Source: Aphelenchoides besseyi
Taxonomy: Eukaryota; Nematoda; Chromadorea; Rhabditida; Aphelenchoididae
Length of the DNA: 64,000 bases
Reading direction: 5' to 3'
Assembly: GCA_024699855.1 (NCBI GenBank)
Contig: JAMPIQ010000001.1
Coordinates: 15,934,001 to 15,998,000 of the forward strand
Below the pieces are notes generated by a model. The model made no database searches and was not told the DNA's origin. It saw only the letters and a list, made by a program, of their open reading frames with translations. This document shows positions 15,854-26,345 of this stretch, piece after piece (position 1 is the first letter of the stretch; every line of letters begins with the position of its first letter). Position numbers and translations under genes: made by a program.

Positions 15854-16963
15854 TCAGAGACGTTGAATTTGATTGTTCTGCTCGTTTTGACATTCCATCG
15901 GTTGCGGCACTAACAACTTGCAAACGTTTTCCATCAGAGCGTAAAACGAATCGATGTCTCGTTGTCCGTTCAACACAACCCATGGTACAAAGTTGAATTC
16001 AGTGCCCAAAAGTCCGCTAAAGAAAACCGGCAAATGAATGGAGATTCTTCACTTACGTTCGTCTTCCCGCCATTTCCAACAAATAGCGACCACGTCTCGA
16101 TTTGGCACATTGAACCAACCTGAAATGTGAAGAGGAGATTAATCGGATTTCCACTAACTCACCATTCACGATTTGCGTCCTCGTTCAGACATTGAACTGA
16201 CGCAGAGTTCACATCGTCTTGTCCTTGAATGCAACCAATCAATTCAATGTAATCGCGTGCGTGAACTTCTTTCTCGATTACGCAGTTCATCAGAGCATTC
16301 AATTCACATTCTGCAAACCAGAAGAAATTGTTTTCTTTCATCCGAAACTAACCATCGGAGCCGTGCTGACACTCGCAACTGTAACGGAAATTAGAATCGA
16401 CCTACGTTGCGAACTCACCTGAAATCTTCGCCTTGTGGTTGGCAAGTAGCCTGAAAAAGAGATTAAGACGCAGGAAGCGATTACCCACTTTGCCAAATGG
16501 AATGATGGTCACGTTCAAACGCGATGTGTGTGCCAGTTTACGCCATGTAGGAAGTAAATTTCGACGGACAAAACCCTGAAAAAATTGGAATGCACGGCCA
16601 AATCGCTTATCTTACCGTCGTGTCCGGACATTGGGCTTCCATGTAGACGGTAATAGAAACAACATTGCCCAGTGATTTTGTTGTCAAAGTTTGTGGTTTC
16701 TGAAATGAATGAAAGTAAATGCGGGTTGATACTTATTTGACTCTAATGGTCAAAATTAAATTTGTTGCAAAGTTAAATCATTTTGGGTTCTTTCTGAGCA
16801 CTTAATTTTGAACTAAAGCGCCTTAACAACCAACATTTTCATACAGTCAATACTCTACAGTCAGAAGCAGAAGTTAAGATGAACTCACCCATTGATCAGA
16901 GGGTGCGGAGTTAGAGTTTTGAATTAAAAGGAAAATAAAAAAGAGATCAGTCAATTGGATCAT
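15854..16963 (-). CDS. GILT-like protein 2, one active-site cysteine lost
   Basis: Exons 16889-16963, 16616-16699, 16489-16575, 16419-16450, 16353-16378, 16163-16310, 16057-16119, 15854-16016; 225 aa. A signal peptide (MIQLTDLFFIFLLIQNSNSA) is followed by the GILT fold: YMEAQCPDTTGF, IIPFGKATCQ, the GILT signature CQHGSDEC (split by an intron), IELIGCIQGQ and FVPWVVLNGQ. The redox CXXC reads Cys-Pro-Asp-Thr (codons 16619-16630), so only the first cysteine remains; a monothiol activity or a non-enzymatic role is possible. Same gene order of motifs as GILT-like 1 but more and shorter exons (26 and 32 bp), so the duplication is not recent. The family is lysosomal or secreted and reduces protein disulfides. 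Confidence 0.88.
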
Positions 16964-17076
16964 CTTCGAAGTTACAAATGAGCACAAAGAAGAAGGTGAT
17001 CGAGATGTTCAATGAAACGTGAAATTGAACCCCGATAGCGATAAACCAGTTTAATCGTGAAGACTGTAAATGAAAA

Positions 17077-17100
17077 CCCTTTTTATAGGGCTAACACGTG
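17077..17100 (-). promoter_or_regulatory. TATA box with upstream CACGTG E-box (GILT-like 2 promoter)
   Basis: On the minus strand CACGTG (17095-17100) lies 7 bp upstream of TATAAAAAGGG (17077-17087), about 115 bp before the ATG. This matches the arrangement at the first GILT-like gene. Confidence 0.6.
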
Positions 17101-17202
17101 CATTCGACTAGTTCAACGATTTCAATCGAAATTTTCGTTTTTGTACGATCAATTCGTGGGTTAGCGCGATTGAGTACGAAAACAGAAATTCGCTTATTTC
17201 GG

Positions 17203-17385
17203 CTAACCAGTTCGCGTACAAACATTTTGACTCACTTGAATGTTTTTGACAACCGTAAAGTCTTCGGTATCTTTGAGTCCAACGGAACGAGGTTCGAGAT
17301 TCCAACGAATCAGCAAAAACAAGCCGAGAATACACATGGCCGGATAGAGGTATTGGCGAATAAGGAATCGATGTTTGAAGTTCAT
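17203..17385 (-). CDS. Possible 60-aa single-pass membrane protein
   Basis: A 60-residue ATG frame with a basic start (MNFKHRFLIRQYLYP) and one hydrophobic segment (AMCILGLFLLIRW, about residues 16-28), then a polar tail. The frame is preceded by a good acceptor (TTTTAG near 17436) and further up by a strong GTGAGT donor, so one or two 5' UTR exons are likely. A possible donor within the tail (after KNIQ) means the true C-terminus may be spliced differently. It lies immediately upstream of the GILT-like 2 promoter on the same strand. Not recognised; it resembles small mitochondrial or ER membrane proteins only in general shape. Confidence 0.4.
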   Translation of the reverse strand: MNFKHRFLIRQYLYPAMCILGLFLLIRWNLEPRSVGLKDTEDFTVVKNIQVSQNVCTRTG

Positions 17386-17599
17386 TTTGCGGTTATGATG
17401 AATTGGCAAGAATGCTTTCTGTCCCAACGGAACGGCTAAAACAAGAGAACGATAAAGATTGAATGCCAAAGGTTTTACCTCTGAAACGAAACATTTTTTC
17501 GAACCGAACGATAACAAAAAACGAAATGAATTCAACTCACCTGCCGTTTTGGCGAAGAGCAAAACCGTTTCGTTTTGATGATCCACGATTGTTGTTGAT

Positions 17600-20137
17600 T
17601 AGAAGGACGCAAAGTTCGGATTGTTTCGTGTGTTATGAAGACGCGTTGCGCGTTCTCGTTGTGGCGAATTTCCCTTTTCCTCTCGCGCATGTGCAGCGAA
17701 TGCGCGGCGAAGTGGACGGAAGAAGAAAATTTTTGCGCAAGATTTCAAAGTTGACTCCTCTGTTTTTTTAAAGAACCGGTTCTCTTGAAGATCGCTTCTT
17801 TTTATGGCCACCGGTCATTCGGAATCGGAAACCGCTCGTTCACTCGGCTTGTTACATCTTCCACTCGGACGGTAAGCAAACAAAAAGCGTCGTCAAGAGT
17901 GATAACCAAACGAACTGATGAGCAGCCCGAAAAGCCGGAGGGCGGAAAGAGATGACTCTCCTGACAACTCATTCGACGGCAAACCATACTCTTGAGTTTC
18001 AGAGAATGTTCATTCTTATCCTCCACCTATCAGTCGGTTGGTCGATGTAATATCGAAGTTGATTAATCAGCCATAATTACAAGAAAAAGGTCAATCAATT
18101 TGAGGTTTAAGGACACTTGCAAGTAAACACAACTAAATTTATAACCTCGTGAATATCAAATAAAGCACTTGACTATTAATGGTTATCTTTAAAGGTCAAC
18201 TGGACCGTTTAAACATCGTTCAACTGAAACAAGTACATTCGTTGTCAAAGCAGTTGTTTTCAGGAGGACTATGAGAAAAAAGAATGGAGGAAACAAGAAG
18301 GGTGTTAATTAGAGAATGCAACTTCCATCGATCAATTGACTGATACAGTTGAATGATTCGGATATCGAAGTTGATTGAATTTCCTGTTGAGCGGCGATCT
18401 CGATTGTTGAGTATGAGAAAAATTGAATTTCGACTTTCGGCCATTCGCCATTGTCATGAATTCCCGTCTGTCATTTCATTTAGTAAATGCGCTTCAAGAT
18501 TTTTGCCTCACTTGTCTCACATAGAATCTCCACGCGATTCGACTTCCGCTCTGGTCGTCAACAAACTTCTTGCCATTCTTTTGCATGAGGAAGCGAGTTC
18601 GTGTTCCGTTGATGCGTTAAATTTGTTTGGTAATCGTGGTTCCCATTTGTTTTCGACCATAACCGATCATCCGCTATTCAAATTCGTCTACTTAAACCCA
18701 CTGGTCGTTTTGCTCGTTCGAGCGTAACAATCGGCTGTTTATGACGTTTTGGGAGGCCGTTTGTCTTTAACCGTCTTTGTCTACCTGACCGTCTTTTCAG
18801 AAACAACAACCCGCTGGTTATTTGCAAAGCGAATTCACACGTGTCTTCGTTGTACCTGCAAATTTTCTTCTCTTTACGACTTTTTTGTGGTCTTCCAATT
18901 CAATTAACTTCAAAATGACGTCCCACTACGGCTGTTTCCTTATTAATCGAAAGTTTCATTCTTGACATCGACAAACCGAAGTGACGTCCCCGTTGAGTTC
19001 GTTGGAACTTCTCACCCTACGGTTTTTAATGTTTGTTCCTTATTGCGACACGAATGCAATCTCTCTCTCTCCTCTTCACAATCTTAATGAACCCCTTTTG
19101 TTGGGTGGTCGAGGTCACGTGCTAACACGAAAATTTTGTAGTTTGCCGTCTAATTGACATCGCTATCACGTTTGGCCATCAACCTGCAAAGTAAGAGATA
19201 AAAAACGTCTCGTTTGAAAGTTCACTCTACTACGAAAACTGCTTCTGCTTCATTACGGAGTTTAACTCTGCTTTTGACATTACGTAAGGAAGAGTTTTCG
19301 GTGTCCGTTCTTGGGCTGGAAAGTAACCATTTCGATAACCTCAGACTTCGGCTGGTCATTACTTACTCGAAAGTTTTAACTTACTTTCCGCTTAGAATGC
19401 AAATATTTGCGCGCAGTTTTTCTCCACCGAAACTAAACCGCTAAAAGGAATACGATTCGCCGTAATTACACGCCAAATTTTTCATGTCGAATCCATAAAA
19501 CGGAAATTGCCGGTCGTTCCATAACCTCGGAATTGTCGTCCTTCGAGATCGTAAAATCGAAATAGTCGTATTTTTGGCTGAAGACTTAAAGTCCTCTTCG
19601 AAGGCCGAAAACTCTTCGGGTTCTCATAATCAGCTCTTACTCATTAGGCGTTTTTTGTAGTCCTGATTCTTCGGGTCGAACTCATCAGACTTCCGTCTTC
19701 TAATAAGCGGCTTTTGATAAAAACAATTGTATGTTCGCTCGACGCGACGATTCGTTTCTTTCAGTCTTAAGGAGCGTGAGAAAAGAACGTGGTGCGCGAC
19801 CAAAATTTTCATTGGCCCACTCCAGAAGACGCTTTTTGCTTCTTCTCGTTTTAGCTCACAAGTTGAAGGTTGAGATTCACTTGCAAAACTAATTAGTTTC
19901 GTTTACAACATCACGAATAATCGCACTTTTAAGCTAGTACCTGTGTTGTTAACTCATTAGTCTCGGGGATTGACATTTTCAAATCTGCTTTTCGCGTTTG
20001 CTCTTCTCGTTAATTCACTTTGTTGGCTTATTGCTCGAATGCTGTGAAGCGGCAAATTTTGATGTTCAGTGACTTTTATCGTATGCCAAAATCCTCGCTT
20101 TTTAGACCAACTCATTCGCTGCTCTCTGATTCGACCA
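17600..20137. other. Gene-poor interval upstream of the globin
   Basis: About 2.5 kb without a gene I can support. The longest frame (18353-18727 +, 124 aa) has no family resemblance or splice context. CACGTG occurs at about 18840 and at 19116-19121 in a GGTCACGTGCT context. It probably holds promoter and regulatory DNA of the globin and of minus-strand neighbours. Confidence 0.5.
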
Positions 20138-21064
20138 ATGGATTCATTAGGTTTTCGTCGTACACAATCGTTGAGATATCCTAAAGGTTTGATTCGAACT
20201 TCATGAATTGTAATCGAACGGTTTAGGAAGTCCGGTCAGCAACGGACTTTCACGTCGTGGTTCTCGGGCCTATCGAAGTCGTTCGACACGAAAAGGTAAA
20301 CTCACTGTCGAGATACAATTGACAACATTGCAGCAACAGAAAACAACTCGTCGTTGTCTCGATTGACTCCGAATCAACGACAAGCATTAGCGACTTCTTG
20401 GCGTTCGTTGAAAACCCAAATTCCCGCGTTGGCTCGTCGTGTTTTCACGGAGTTGGAAGTCGTTTGTCCAAAAGTTAAAGACGTAAAACTAAGCAGCCGA
20501 GTTCGTTGTCAACCTTAGACTTTAGATTTTCTACAAGGCTGCTTTGGTCGATTGTTTTGTTAACAAGGAACCGCACTCACGAGCCACACTCGACGAGCAC
20601 ATCAAATACTTTGTTAAGTGAGTTGTCTTTGTTTTGAACACATTACGAAGATTTGATTTCAGATTTCTGGACGACATCATAACGAACATCGATTGCGAAG
20701 CCGCAGTCAAAGCGATGGTCAATCGTTGTGGTCAGAGTCATTCGGTTCTGTCGCAAACCTGCGGTTTCGATGCAGAGATCTGGGAACGATTGGGAGAGCT
20801 AATGATGGAAAAGATTTGTACTACCGATGCAATACAAAAGACTCGAGAGTCCGGTCGTGCGTGGCGAACAGTTATCGCATTCATCACGGATGAACTTCGA
20901 CAATCATTTGATGGTGAGGCCAAAATATTTTCGCGGTAAGTGTGCAACTCCCATTGTTGACGTGCTCGTTCAGAAGATCATCCTTGGAACAAGGAAACAA
21001 TCAACAAGGTGAAGAGGAGTTGAGTGCTCGACTTCACGAAATTCGTCTCGATTATTGTCATTAA
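20138..21064 (+). CDS. Globin with basic N-terminal extension
   Basis: Exons 20138-20186, 20227-20295, 20334-20482, 20526-20617, 20663-20935, 20974-21064; 240 aa. A Ser/Arg-rich 45-residue extension (SRRGSRAYRSRSTRK) precedes the globin fold, starting LTPNQRQALATSWRSLK (A helix). LDEHIKYFVKFLDDIITNID supplies the candidate distal E7 His, and RCGQSHSVLSQTCGF the proximal F8 His, followed by WERLGELM. Both haem ligands appear present. The layout resembles the neuronal globin-like (glb) families of nematodes, which act in oxygen/redox sensing rather than bulk transport; that role is inferred. The C-terminal tail is charged. AATAAA at 21068-21073, four bases past the stop. No myristoylation-type MG start. 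Confidence 0.9.
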
Positions 21065-21146
21065 ACCAATAAAATTTTTTTTCTCTAAACCAATTCTAAC
21101 TCGAGAATAATTAACAGAGTGAATAGCCACCATACTGGACAGTCAT

Positions 21147-22308
21147 TTACATAATTGCCGCTTTTGCCGTGGCCTGAAAACACAGAAGTTGGATACCATA
21201 CGAGTGTGTTCACTCACTTGTTCTTTCTCGTATTCTTTGAGAATTTCAGCAGCATTTTTTCCAATTTTGGCCACAGCGCCAACGAAAAGTTTCTTTGCTT
21301 TTTCGCCATTTTCCTTCAAAGTTCGAGCAACCAAGTCGACGGAAACCTAAAGCAATCAATCAGTTCGATTAGTCAACTTCAAAACTCACCAACTCCTCAT
21401 CGTCTTTCCAACAGTCGTAGTCCGTCGAAAGCGCAACATTAGCGTACGGAATTCCCAACTCACGGGCCAAAACAACCTCAGGAACAGCAGTCATGTTGAT
21501 AACCTTAACTTCGCATTAGAGACCTTCGAATTCCAAGCTCTAACTTACAGTCGCTCCCCATTTGCGGAACATCAAACTCTCGGCTCGGGACGAATAACGA
21601 GGACCTTCAATGCACAAAATAACTCCCGTCTTGTGATGCGAAATTTGTTGTTCTTCGGCGGTTTCAATCAAACACTAAATGACATTCACAGCCCTAATTA
21701 CTGATTACTCACTTTTCGTAGCATTTCGTTATACGCAGGATGACAAGGAATATGACAAACTCCTTTCCCATGACCTTCCACTCCGTCGTAAAACGTTTGT
21801 GCTCGTTTGTAGGTTCTGAAGTCATTAAGAACATCGAACATTGGAGTTGAAGTCAACTCACCGATCGATAAATGAATCGCAGAACACGAAATCGCCACGT
21901 TGAATTTCTTCAATCAACGATCCCGAGGCATTCGATGCAATGATACAATGACAACCTAAACCACGAAAATCTTTCTAACAAAATCCCACTTACCCATTTC
22001 TTTCAATGCCCAAATATTCGCACGATAGTTGATACCCGACGGTTCAATTGAATGATCGCGAGAATGGCGAGAAAGCAAAACACAAGAAATTCCATTGATA
22101 GTTCCAATTTTGAGCGCATCAGATGGCTGTAAACCTCATCAGAGTTATACGTATTCGAAAACAAATTACCTCTCCATATGGTGTCGGGACACGGACTTCG
22201 AGTGACGAATTAAACAGGTCTGGATCTTCAAGTCCAGTCCCACCGATGATTCCAACCTGAAGAAATTAGTTGGTAGCAATCGACTCAATCACTTACTTTG
22301 ATCTCCAT
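21147..22308 (-). CDS. MTAP: S-methyl-5'-thioadenosine phosphorylase
   Basis: Cytosolic enzyme of the methionine salvage pathway that splits MTA into adenine and 5-methylthioribose-1-phosphate. Exons 22297-22308 (12 bp), 22170-22256, 21994-22126, 21862-21955, 21713-21815, 21549-21674, 21390-21503, 21218-21346, 21147-21173; 274 aa, the family length. Visible motifs: VGIIGGTGL at the start, [21 protein letters not shown] (phosphate/ribose site), [12 protein letters not shown] and [18 protein letters not shown], then STDYDCW. The first coding exon holds only four codons. An AG at the end of AAAAACAG lies about 15 bp before the ATG, as expected for a trans-splice acceptor. Third gene of the PRPF19-SNUPN-MTAP run, 191 bp after SNUPN. 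Confidence 0.97.
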
Positions 22309-22499
22309 TGAATCTTGCAACTGTTTTTTATGACAAAGCGATTGCTCAGAAAACTGTCAATTGAAACATCCCAATTGCTCTCAATTTTAATTGATAAGAT
22401 AAGAACTGGAATTAACCAATCAATCAGTCAAAAAAAAGCTATTAATTAGTTTATTTTTATATTACCATGAATTTTGCACAGAACACGAAACATCCATTT

Positions 22500-23680
22500 T
22501 TATTGCATTTCTTTCTCCTTCTCTTCTTCTTTCGCTTGTACTTCTGAAGAACAAGTCGTTTTGCCGTAGTTGGCGTGATGCTTATTGAACTCCTGAATGA
22601 AAGACTGCTGATTATGATGTAAGTTGTTGGCGAATCGTTGGTGAATTCGAACGCCCAACAAATCGGGCATCATCCACGGTTTCAACCAAACAACCAACGG
22701 CGTTTCACCGGCGAAGTAGAAGGCCTAAAAAGAAAGTATAAAGACTGAATCGCTCAATTACTTGTTTGTGATAGAACATCAGACCATCGAGAGTGTAGCC
22801 GTGCGTTTCTCGTGTCATGAATTCTTCCATGGCCGAATTTGAACACTTAATTGCCGGCATCAACTCAAAAGAATAGTCGCTGCATTTCTTCGACAACAAA
22901 TCTGCGGATTCCAAAACCGTTTGAAGCATGAAGCGTCGACACTCGAAGTCCGATCCCGATCCATCACAGTAATCAGCTTCGACCAAATCGATAATGTAAA
23001 CTTTCTTGGATTTGCGGTCGATTAAGACGTCCAATGTAATGGACGAGCGAGAACTAATCGGATATTTGAAGCGTTCGATTTGTTCGCCATTTTTGTTGTA
23101 AATCTCCGCGTAGTTCTAAAATTTCCGAAATACCACAGATGTCATAGAAAAGTGACTCTTTCTGTATACAGAACTCCATCAAAAACACCCAACTTACTTT
23201 GTTGAAAATCAACAGTCCACGTTTACCTTTGGGTGCGGGAACCATGAGCCATTGCTCTTCGAAGTTCTCCGGACGCTCGAGCAACCACTCACTATACATG
23301 ATTCGACCGATCATATCGACACGTTTGTAGCGTCGATTGAACGGCTGGCGAAAGTTTGTCTTCGTAGTCTCGCTTTCAGTTTGACTCGTCGTCTCACTGT
23401 CCATCTCCTCGTCCAGTTGTCTCGACGAATTGAGACGATCATCACGACGTCTAAACTTGCTCATTTGTCGTATTCAAACGCTGACTTACTCTCGTTGTTT
23501 CTTCATCCACTCGATTCGTCGTGTTCGTTGACTTTCAGCCAAACGACCGTAGTTTTTGTAGCTCGAATAACGCGGATGTTCACGCCCGTCTTCCTGATCC
23601 ACTTCACAGGTCGTCAGCGTGTTCGCCAGCTTCTCCAACTCGTCGGCCATTGCGGTAGCTAAACAGTAGTTACTCGACAT
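22500..23680 (-). CDS. SNUPN: Snurportin-1, m3G-cap import adaptor for snRNPs
   Basis: Binds the trimethylguanosine cap of U snRNAs and importin beta to bring snRNPs into the nucleus. Exons 23490-23680, 23198-23450, 22762-23115, 22500-22724; 340 aa. The N-terminal importin-beta-binding region is visible (HPRYSSYKNYGRLAESQRTR), followed by the cap-binding domain: YSEWLLERPENFEEQWLMVP, APKGKRGLLIFNK, SSITLDVLID, and the tryptophan-bearing VVWLKPWMMPDLLG. The start at 23680 could instead be the second Met (about 23650). It is 111 bp downstream of PRPF19 and 191 bp upstream of MTAP, same strand; a TTCAAG acceptor-like site precedes the ATG by 6 bp. Confidence 0.95.
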
Positions 23681-23791
23681 GAACTTCTTGAATTTTAAAG
23701 TACAAAGAAAAATACAAATTACTGTCGATGTAAGTGGTCAATCAAACGCAAATTTATTTTCTCGAAACAAAATTTAAAACAAAAGTTACAG

Positions 23792-25516
23792 TTAAATGTC
23801 AGAAGAGAAGGTTCGTAAAGTCTTGTCCATTGAGGCGGATACCAAAAAATTCGCGTGATCACCGAATCGAAGACCCGTAACGGCCGACGTGTGATTTTCG
23901 AACGTGTTCAAGACCTTCCATGTTTTCACGTGCAGAATCTGAATGACATTCGCTGCAGCAGCGGCAATGTACGCGCCCGACGGATCGAAACGAAGCGACG
24001 AGATCTGAAAACCACGTCTTCTGAAGCGAAAGTCAAACACCCACCTCTGCATTCTCATCGCCGATTGGGAAGGTTTTGACGTTGGACAGCTTGCGAAGAT
24101 CCCAAATGTTCACTTCACCATCTTCAGCCCCGGTGGCCAAATGATATCCGTTCTCCGAAAAACTCAATGCGCAGATTTGTCCGCGATGGCCCGGGAAGTT
24201 GGCGACGTTCACTTCTTCACGCAAATCCCAGATTTTGATGATCGAATCACGAGTTCCAACACCGAAGATCAAACCGTCCGGATGACTTTGACCGCAAGTG
24301 ATGGGCGAATCTCCGCGATTTTTGACTAACGGTCGACCAGTAAGCAGGTCGATGAAAGACCAATGAGAATCTTCAGAGAAAGAGAACACGTAGTCTCCGG
24401 TTGGGTGCAAAGAAACACTAGAGATTGGTGCAGAGTGAATCGTGATCGTGTGCTTTGCTTGTTCTTGTCCTTTGCTCCAGATTTTGACCTGAGTTCCAAC
24501 AAATAAGTGAAATCAGTAGAACAACTAACCGTTGAATCGTGTGAACCAGAGATCACAGTCTCCAAATTTGGATGGAAAACACACGATGTCACGGCCTTTC
24601 GATGACCCTTAAACGTTCCTTCAATTTCCTCACTATCCAAATTGAACAACTGGAGAGTTTTGTCGACTCCACCAGTCAACACCAAACGCTCCTAAAACAA
24701 TCCAATGAGTCTTGCCGGGTTCGAAATTTTACCTGCAAATCCATGCATCGGATTCCGGGTGTGCTGATCGAATGAATTCCCGAGTGATTAGCCGTCTCTT
24801 TATATTGAGCGATTTGATCGTCCGTAGCAAATCCTTCGGGCAACTTCTTTCCGCGTTGTTTTCGTTCACTCGAGAGTTGAGTGCCTTTTTGTTGAATCTT
24901 CTGAATGGCCTCCTCGTTAAGTCCCGGCAAACTGGTGTCTTCGCTCGTGTCCATATCGTTGTCGTCAGCTGGTTTGGCATCTTTCGACGTTGCTTGTTCT
25001 TGACTCTGGAAAAAACGAGAGTCAACGGAAATTGAACTTCGAACTCACAATTCGATGCTGCGGAATCTTTGCCATAGCCGCACGTGCCGATTGCAACTCC
25101 AAACTCAATCGATTGATCACTCGACAAGCGGCATCATTTTGATACAATGCGTGACTCAACTCCTCTCGTGCCGCTTGCAATTCCTGTCGCAGAGTGAAAG
25201 AGTTCAACATACAAGCGTCCCATTCGTCTTGGAGTGTTTTCAACAAGACGGGAATCGAAGCCGTTTGCAACGGTCGCAGCGTCGCTCGCGTCGACTCGTC
25301 GCGTTTGATTTCGATCAGCTGAATTGAAAGTGAACAAGAAACGAAAACAACAAAACTCACGTCTGTCTCCTTCAGCATCTTCCCATTCACCGGATCCGAT
25401 CCATTTTCCTCGATGTATTTCACAATCAAACGCTTCTCGAAGATTTCGCCCGAAGCGGCAGAAACCACCGGACACTCGGCGTCAGTTCCGGAAATCGCAC
25501 AAACGAAAGTTGCCAT
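23792..25516 (-). CDS. PRPF19: Pre-mRNA-processing factor 19, U-box E3 ligase
   Basis: Scaffold of the NineTeen complex that ubiquitinates spliceosomal factors and stabilises the active spliceosome. Exons 25361-25516, 25049-25318, 24733-25005, 24530-24691, 24045-24488, 23792-24004; 505 aa, as in other animals. The N-terminal U-box reads [18 protein letters not shown] with [10 protein letters not shown]; then the Prp19 tetramerisation coiled coil ([18 protein letters not shown]), a linker with [12 protein letters not shown], and a C-terminal seven-bladed WD40 domain ([59 protein letters not shown]). First gene of a close tandem run with another splicing-related gene (snurportin-1). Confidence 0.98.
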
Positions 25517-25554
25517 CTTCAACGAACTTGTAACCACGGAAATGTGCTGGAGAA

Positions 25555-26010
25555 TGAAACTGTTCGCTCAACGAACTTTGCAGCAAATGAATGCGCAGTC
25601 CCACGAAAAAAGAAGCGCCAAGTCAATGGCGGTTTGCGACCAGTGAGTTGCGAAATGGCCGCCAAATCGAACGTCGATTTTCTCCTCTTTGGTTAACAAC
25701 CGATTTGAATTGCCGGTCGACAACAAACAGAAAACTCAATGCAACAGCTTCGCCGATTCTCTTGAATTGTACGGTCGATTGACTGTTGCGGAAGCTTCGG
25801 ACTGATCTGTTGAAGCGTCTATATCGTCGAGCAGCGCGAAGAAACAAGGTAAACATGTTCTTCAACGAGTCTCTCGACACTTCAGGTTGCAACGGACGTT
25901 TGAAGTCGGAGCCTGCAGTTGCCTTTGAATCCGATCGTCAGCTCTCGTGTTGTCATAAGCGTATTCGAGAGCTTCGTGAACGATTCTTGGACCTTTCGTG
26001 GGAGCCATGA
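25555..26010 (+). pseudogene. Small broken locus head-to-head with PRPF19
   Basis: Splice-like signals (GACCA|GTGAGT at about 25643, AAACAG at 25730, AAG|GTAAAC at about 25849, CTTCAG at 25885) and protein-like text suggest a gene. After removing the last 37-bp intron the natural frame reads SISSSSAKKQ-GCNGRLKSEP and ends CHKRIRELRERFLDLSWEP-stop. In the preceding exon this frame is interrupted by one TGA (between AEASD and SVEAS), and all three frames of that exon contain stops. I could not connect it to an ATG. It may be a decaying gene, a sequencing error, or an unusual splice pattern. No family recognised. Confidence 0.35.
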
Positions 26011-26345
26011 GAATCGACGATTGAGAAGTTTGTGCACATAATTTGTCGGATGATAAAATCGTACAGTCAAATTTATTTTCGACTTTTTCTGAGTCTGCGG
26101 TTTCTCAATTCACGGCGCAATTGAGAAAAGTCGGCGACTGTCACAAAAATTTTGTGCACGACCTCCAAAACGTGAGTTTGCGTCTCCTTTCAATGCGCGC
26201 TGTTGAGTGACTTGTTTTTTAGTTCATGGACATTGAGAAGTCTTCCTGGGGTTTACGTTAAGACCCAGGACTCAATGGTCATTCGGATTTGAGATTCCGG
26301 TTCTCTGCGTCGATGCTCCTGATTCAACAGTTTGTTTTCAGCTCG

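Larger units (their letters stand above)
21147..25516 (-). other. Candidate three-gene operon PRPF19-SNUPN-MTAP
   Basis: Three full-length housekeeping genes on one strand with coding gaps of 111 and 191 bp. That is the spacing known for nematode operons, where downstream cistrons receive a spliced leader. Acceptor-like AG sites lie 6-15 bp before the SNUPN and MTAP start codons. PRPF19 and SNUPN both serve the splicing machinery. No spliced-leader evidence can be read from genomic DNA. Confidence 0.5.

Noticed and set aside
18353..18727. 124-aa plus-strand ORF in the gene-poor interval
   Set aside because: No signal peptide, family motif or splice context; composition is like the surrounding non-coding DNA.
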